Source: Methanobacteriota archaeon (GTDB taxonomy: Archaea > Thermoplasmatota > Poseidoniia > Poseidoniales > Poseidoniaceae). Taken from it: a DNA stretch of 55,481 nucleotides. The notes beneath the pieces were generated by a model. It was not told where the DNA came from. It saw only the letters and a list, made by a program, of their open reading frames with translations, and did no database searches. The translations under genes were made by a program, and so were the position numbers. Shown here piece after piece: positions 53,807 through 55,481 of the stretch; within the stretch, counting starts at the first letter, position 1; every line of letters starts with the position of its first letter. Location of the stretch: positions 1-55,481 of the forward strand of contig JABJFI010000081.1 of NCBI GenBank assembly GCA_018662825.1. The letters run 5' to 3'.

Positions 53807-54097
53807 ATGACAAAGACAACGAAGAAGAAAATCATCTCATTCTCATTGATAATATTTGGAATACTTGTACTCATTACAGGGATTATGATGATTCAAACTG
53901 GATTCGCAACCTTTGATGACGACGAACCTAGAGTTTGGCTCTACATTGGAGGTATTTTTACAATAATTGGAGGCGTTTTCTTGACAGTTGGTGGAATGAT
54001 ATATCTTAACTTCGAGCGTTTGAAAAAGAAGGCACTTAGTACAGCTGGCAAGATTGCTGATGCTGTTGAAGAAGAGAGAATACAAGACAAAAAGTGA
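53807..54097 (+). CDS. Small two-helix membrane protein
   Basis: A 96-residue protein: Lys-rich cytosolic start ('TKTTKKKIIS'), helix (about 10-32), an outer loop 'FATFDDDEPRVW', helix (about 44-66), then a basic to acidic coiled tail 'FERLKKKALSTAGKIADAVEEER'. Not recognised. It sits between the nested palindrome and the right member of the inverted pair. Confidence 0.65.
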   Translation: MTKTTKKKIISFSLIIFGILVLITGIMMIQTGFATFDDDEPRVWLYIGGIFTIIGGVFLTVGGMIYLNFERLKKKALSTAGKIADAVEEERIQDKK

Positions 54098-54148
54098 TGC
54101 CTTCGTTAGAAGATAATACAACTCAAGTAGGGTCTCATACAGTCAACT

Positions 54149-54240
54149 GACATATCATTTCCACGAAATCGCAAGGGTTCTTCCAAACCCCTCAAGACAT
54201 TATGGATGAGTACAGTGGGTGTTCAGTCCACCAGTATACT
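54149..54240 (-). repeat. 92-nt repeat, right member of inverted pair
   Basis: Its reverse complement aligns without gaps to 49603-49694 (74 of 92 identical by hand). It also contains a hairpin GGGTTCTTCCAAACCCC-like core and CAGTGGGT, words that occur in the copy at 48690-48805. Confidence 0.8.
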
Positions 54241-54380
54241 GCCTACCGTTTGAAACTATGGTGTGTGGAAGGGCCCTTTGAAACGGAATCTAATTTGATT
54301 CGATTTCTGTTCGAAACGCTTCGATAATCAACACACTCAATCATCTTACCTTTTCCAATACTGAATGTCGGAGTTCAAAA

Positions 54381-54390
54381 TATATACTTA
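54381..54390 (+). promoter_or_regulatory. TATA-like box for the 54409 gene
   Basis: TATATACTTA is centred about 24 nt before the ATG at 54409, the spacing of an archaeal leaderless promoter. Confidence 0.5.
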
Positions 54391-54408
54391 ACAACATTAC
54401 GAGAAAAC

Positions 54409-55481
54409 ATGGCAGCCACTGATCTTGGATTGATTGGTGCAATTTTGATGATTGCAGTAGGCGCAATGACGCTTTATTTTGTAAGGAATAATAAAAAATT
54501 GATGTGGAATCAACGTCTCGGCGCACATATTATTTGTTGGTTATTTCTTGCCAAGGGAATCGGTAGTGCCGCTGCTTCATTCTTGATTGCAGATGGTGTT
54601 TTGTTCGATTCTGGAGGATATTGGCAATTTACTTTCTCCTTACTTTGGCTGATGGACATCCTCTTCACTACCGGAATGCTTGGATTATGTTTGGTATTCC
54701 CCATACCGATTCTGCGTAATAAGAAACATCTAAAAATAGCATTTACCGCAATAGCAGTATTCACCGCCTATAGGATAATACTCTTCATGGTAGGCTTTGG
54801 AGTTACAATACTGGAATTGAGCGGAATTACATATCTTATTTGTGGTATTGTTTGGGGCACTGTGTATATTCGATTCCGTTTAGCGCCAGTGGAAAAAAGA
54901 AACCAGAGTACTGAGAATATCGCCTTGGCTGCTGGTCTATTATTGATTTTCCATCTTGGACACATCTGGTTTTCATGGCCAGGATTAATATTGCGTGCCG
55001 AATATTTCTATAACTTAGACCTCATGGATGGAATTTCTCATCGTTCAGTTGAATATTTTTGGCAAGCTTGTTATGCATTTTCGATTGGACTTGGGATGAT
55101 GCTATGCGCTATTGAAGTCAAACAATTAGTCAATGGTAGGGCAAATCAGTTTACATATGCAATGATTACATATTTCACACTTGGATTCATTGGATATACC
55201 ATCTTATCGTCTGCTTCCGACGCTTTCTGGTGGGCTTCTGGAGAACAAACACTTGCACAGATTTGGATTACCCTTACTTCATCGATGCACTTTACAATCC
55301 TTCGACCACTAATTGGAATGTATGTACTGTTAAGGTTTGGATTATTTGATACAAGTGAAGATATGAAACCGAAAGCAAAGATGATGGTAATTATATTGAT
55401 TGTAATAGCAACATCTGCCCTGCTTGAATTAGTTCAAGCCATTGTTCCAATGAATGAAATGCTTTCAGCCGCACTTCTTGG
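54409..55481 (+). CDS. Polytopic membrane protein, 3' end cut by window
   Basis: The frame opens at ATG 54409 and stays open to the window edge (357 codons). At least nine hydrophobic segments are visible, for example 'LGLIGAILMIAVGAMTLYFV', 'WLFLAKGIGSAAASFLIA', 'LLWLMDILFTTGMLGLCLVF' and 'NIALAAGLLLIFHLGHIWF', separated by short loops. Not recognised; the multi-helix N-terminus could belong to a membrane sensor (for example a kinase with a membrane input domain) but the C-terminus that would decide is missing. A TATA box supports the start. Confidence 0.7.
   Translation, partial: MAATDLGLIGAILMIAVGAMTLYFVRNNKKLMWNQRLGAHIICWLFLAKGIGSAAASFLIADGVLFDSGGYWQFTFSLLWLMDILFTTGMLGLCLVFPIPILRNKKHLKIAFTAIAVFTAYRIILFMVGFGVTILELSGITYLICGIVWGTVYIRFRLAPVEKRNQSTENIALAAGLLLIFHLGHIWFSWPGLILRAEYFYNLDLMDGISHRSVEYFWQACYAFSIGLGMMLCAIEVKQLVNGRANQFTYAMITYFTLGFIGYTILSSASDAFWWASGEQTLAQIWITLTSSMHFTILRPLIGMYVLLRFGLFDTSEDMKPKAKMMVIILIVIATSALLELVQAIVPMNEMLSAALL

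Larger units (their letters stand above)
54098..54408. other. Intergenic stretch with repeat and promoter
   Basis: This 311-nt space holds the right 92-nt repeat (54149-54240), a further weak inverted pair CCGTTT/AAACGG (54246-54286), and a TATA-like TATATACTTA (54381-54390) for the next gene. No coding frame is seen. Confidence 0.55.

Noticed and set aside
1..55481. CRISPR array, rRNA genes or transposase
   Set aside because: No regularly spaced identical repeats, no rRNA-like stretch and no transposase or integrase motif were found; the island repeats are diverged and unevenly spaced.

Overview
The window reads as a chromosome fragment of a planktonic marine euryarchaeon, most likely Marine Group II (Poseidoniales). 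The archaeal core is clear: PolD large subunit, FEN1, RNA polymerase subunit D with uS13-uS4-uS11, diphthine synthase, Trm5- and Trm-G10-type tRNA methylases, KEOPS Pcc1 and a stand-alone GMP synthase glutaminase subunit. These are mixed with bacterial-type genes (homodimeric pyruvate dehydrogenase E1, class II fumarase, ExoIII, HflX, CaiB-like CoA-transferase, a histone H1/Hc1-like protein) and with very large, Asp-rich anchored surface proteins, a combination typical of that lineage. The lineage is inferred from gene content, not from a marker tree.

Layout. 1-15 kb: the tail of a PqqB-like metallo-hydrolase, a Na+/solute symporter with an extra outer domain, dph5, a Trm5-like methylase, a large surface protein with LDL-receptor-A-like motifs, guaAA, an FAD oxidoreductase, xthA/pcc1, hflX, a carboxypeptidase-regulatory-like membrane protein and a beta-propeller protein. 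15-17 kb: an SPFH/band-7 cassette with two small membrane proteins and a 47-residue Arc-like ribbon-helix-helix protein; three 11-bp tandem repeats sit in its promoter region. 17-28 kb, mostly minus strand: fumC, cyclophilin, a PPC/CARDB/TSP3 surface protein, rpoD-rps11-rps4-rps13, a THUMP-like methylase and pyrE. 28-41 kb: polC, then a tightly overlapping four-gene operon (His-rich membrane protein, StlD/DarB-like ketosynthase, heme-oxygenase-like diiron protein, unrecognised protein), tRNA-Arg(UCG), a YkgJ-type cysteine-cluster protein, a Trm-G10-like methylase, fen, a CoA-transferase and a polytopic membrane protein. 41-44 kb: an Hc1-like protein diverging from aceE.

45-55 kb is a more AT-rich accessory region with looser spacing: an FkbM-like protein, a glycosyltransferase, a 32-residue membrane microprotein, a membrane-anchored DNase I-like nuclease, a zinc-ribbon/DUF3592 protein, a roughly 1,300-residue TSP3-repeat surface protein and several membrane proteins. 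Its intergenic spaces carry a diverged family of palindromic repeats, including a 92-nt inverted pair (about 80% identical, no gaps, counted by hand) bracketing the TSP3 gene.

Best candidates for something little described are the ketosynthase/diiron-protein operon (31955-35319), the SPFH-Arc cassette with its helically phased repeats (15427-17153), and the palindromic repeat family of the right-hand island.
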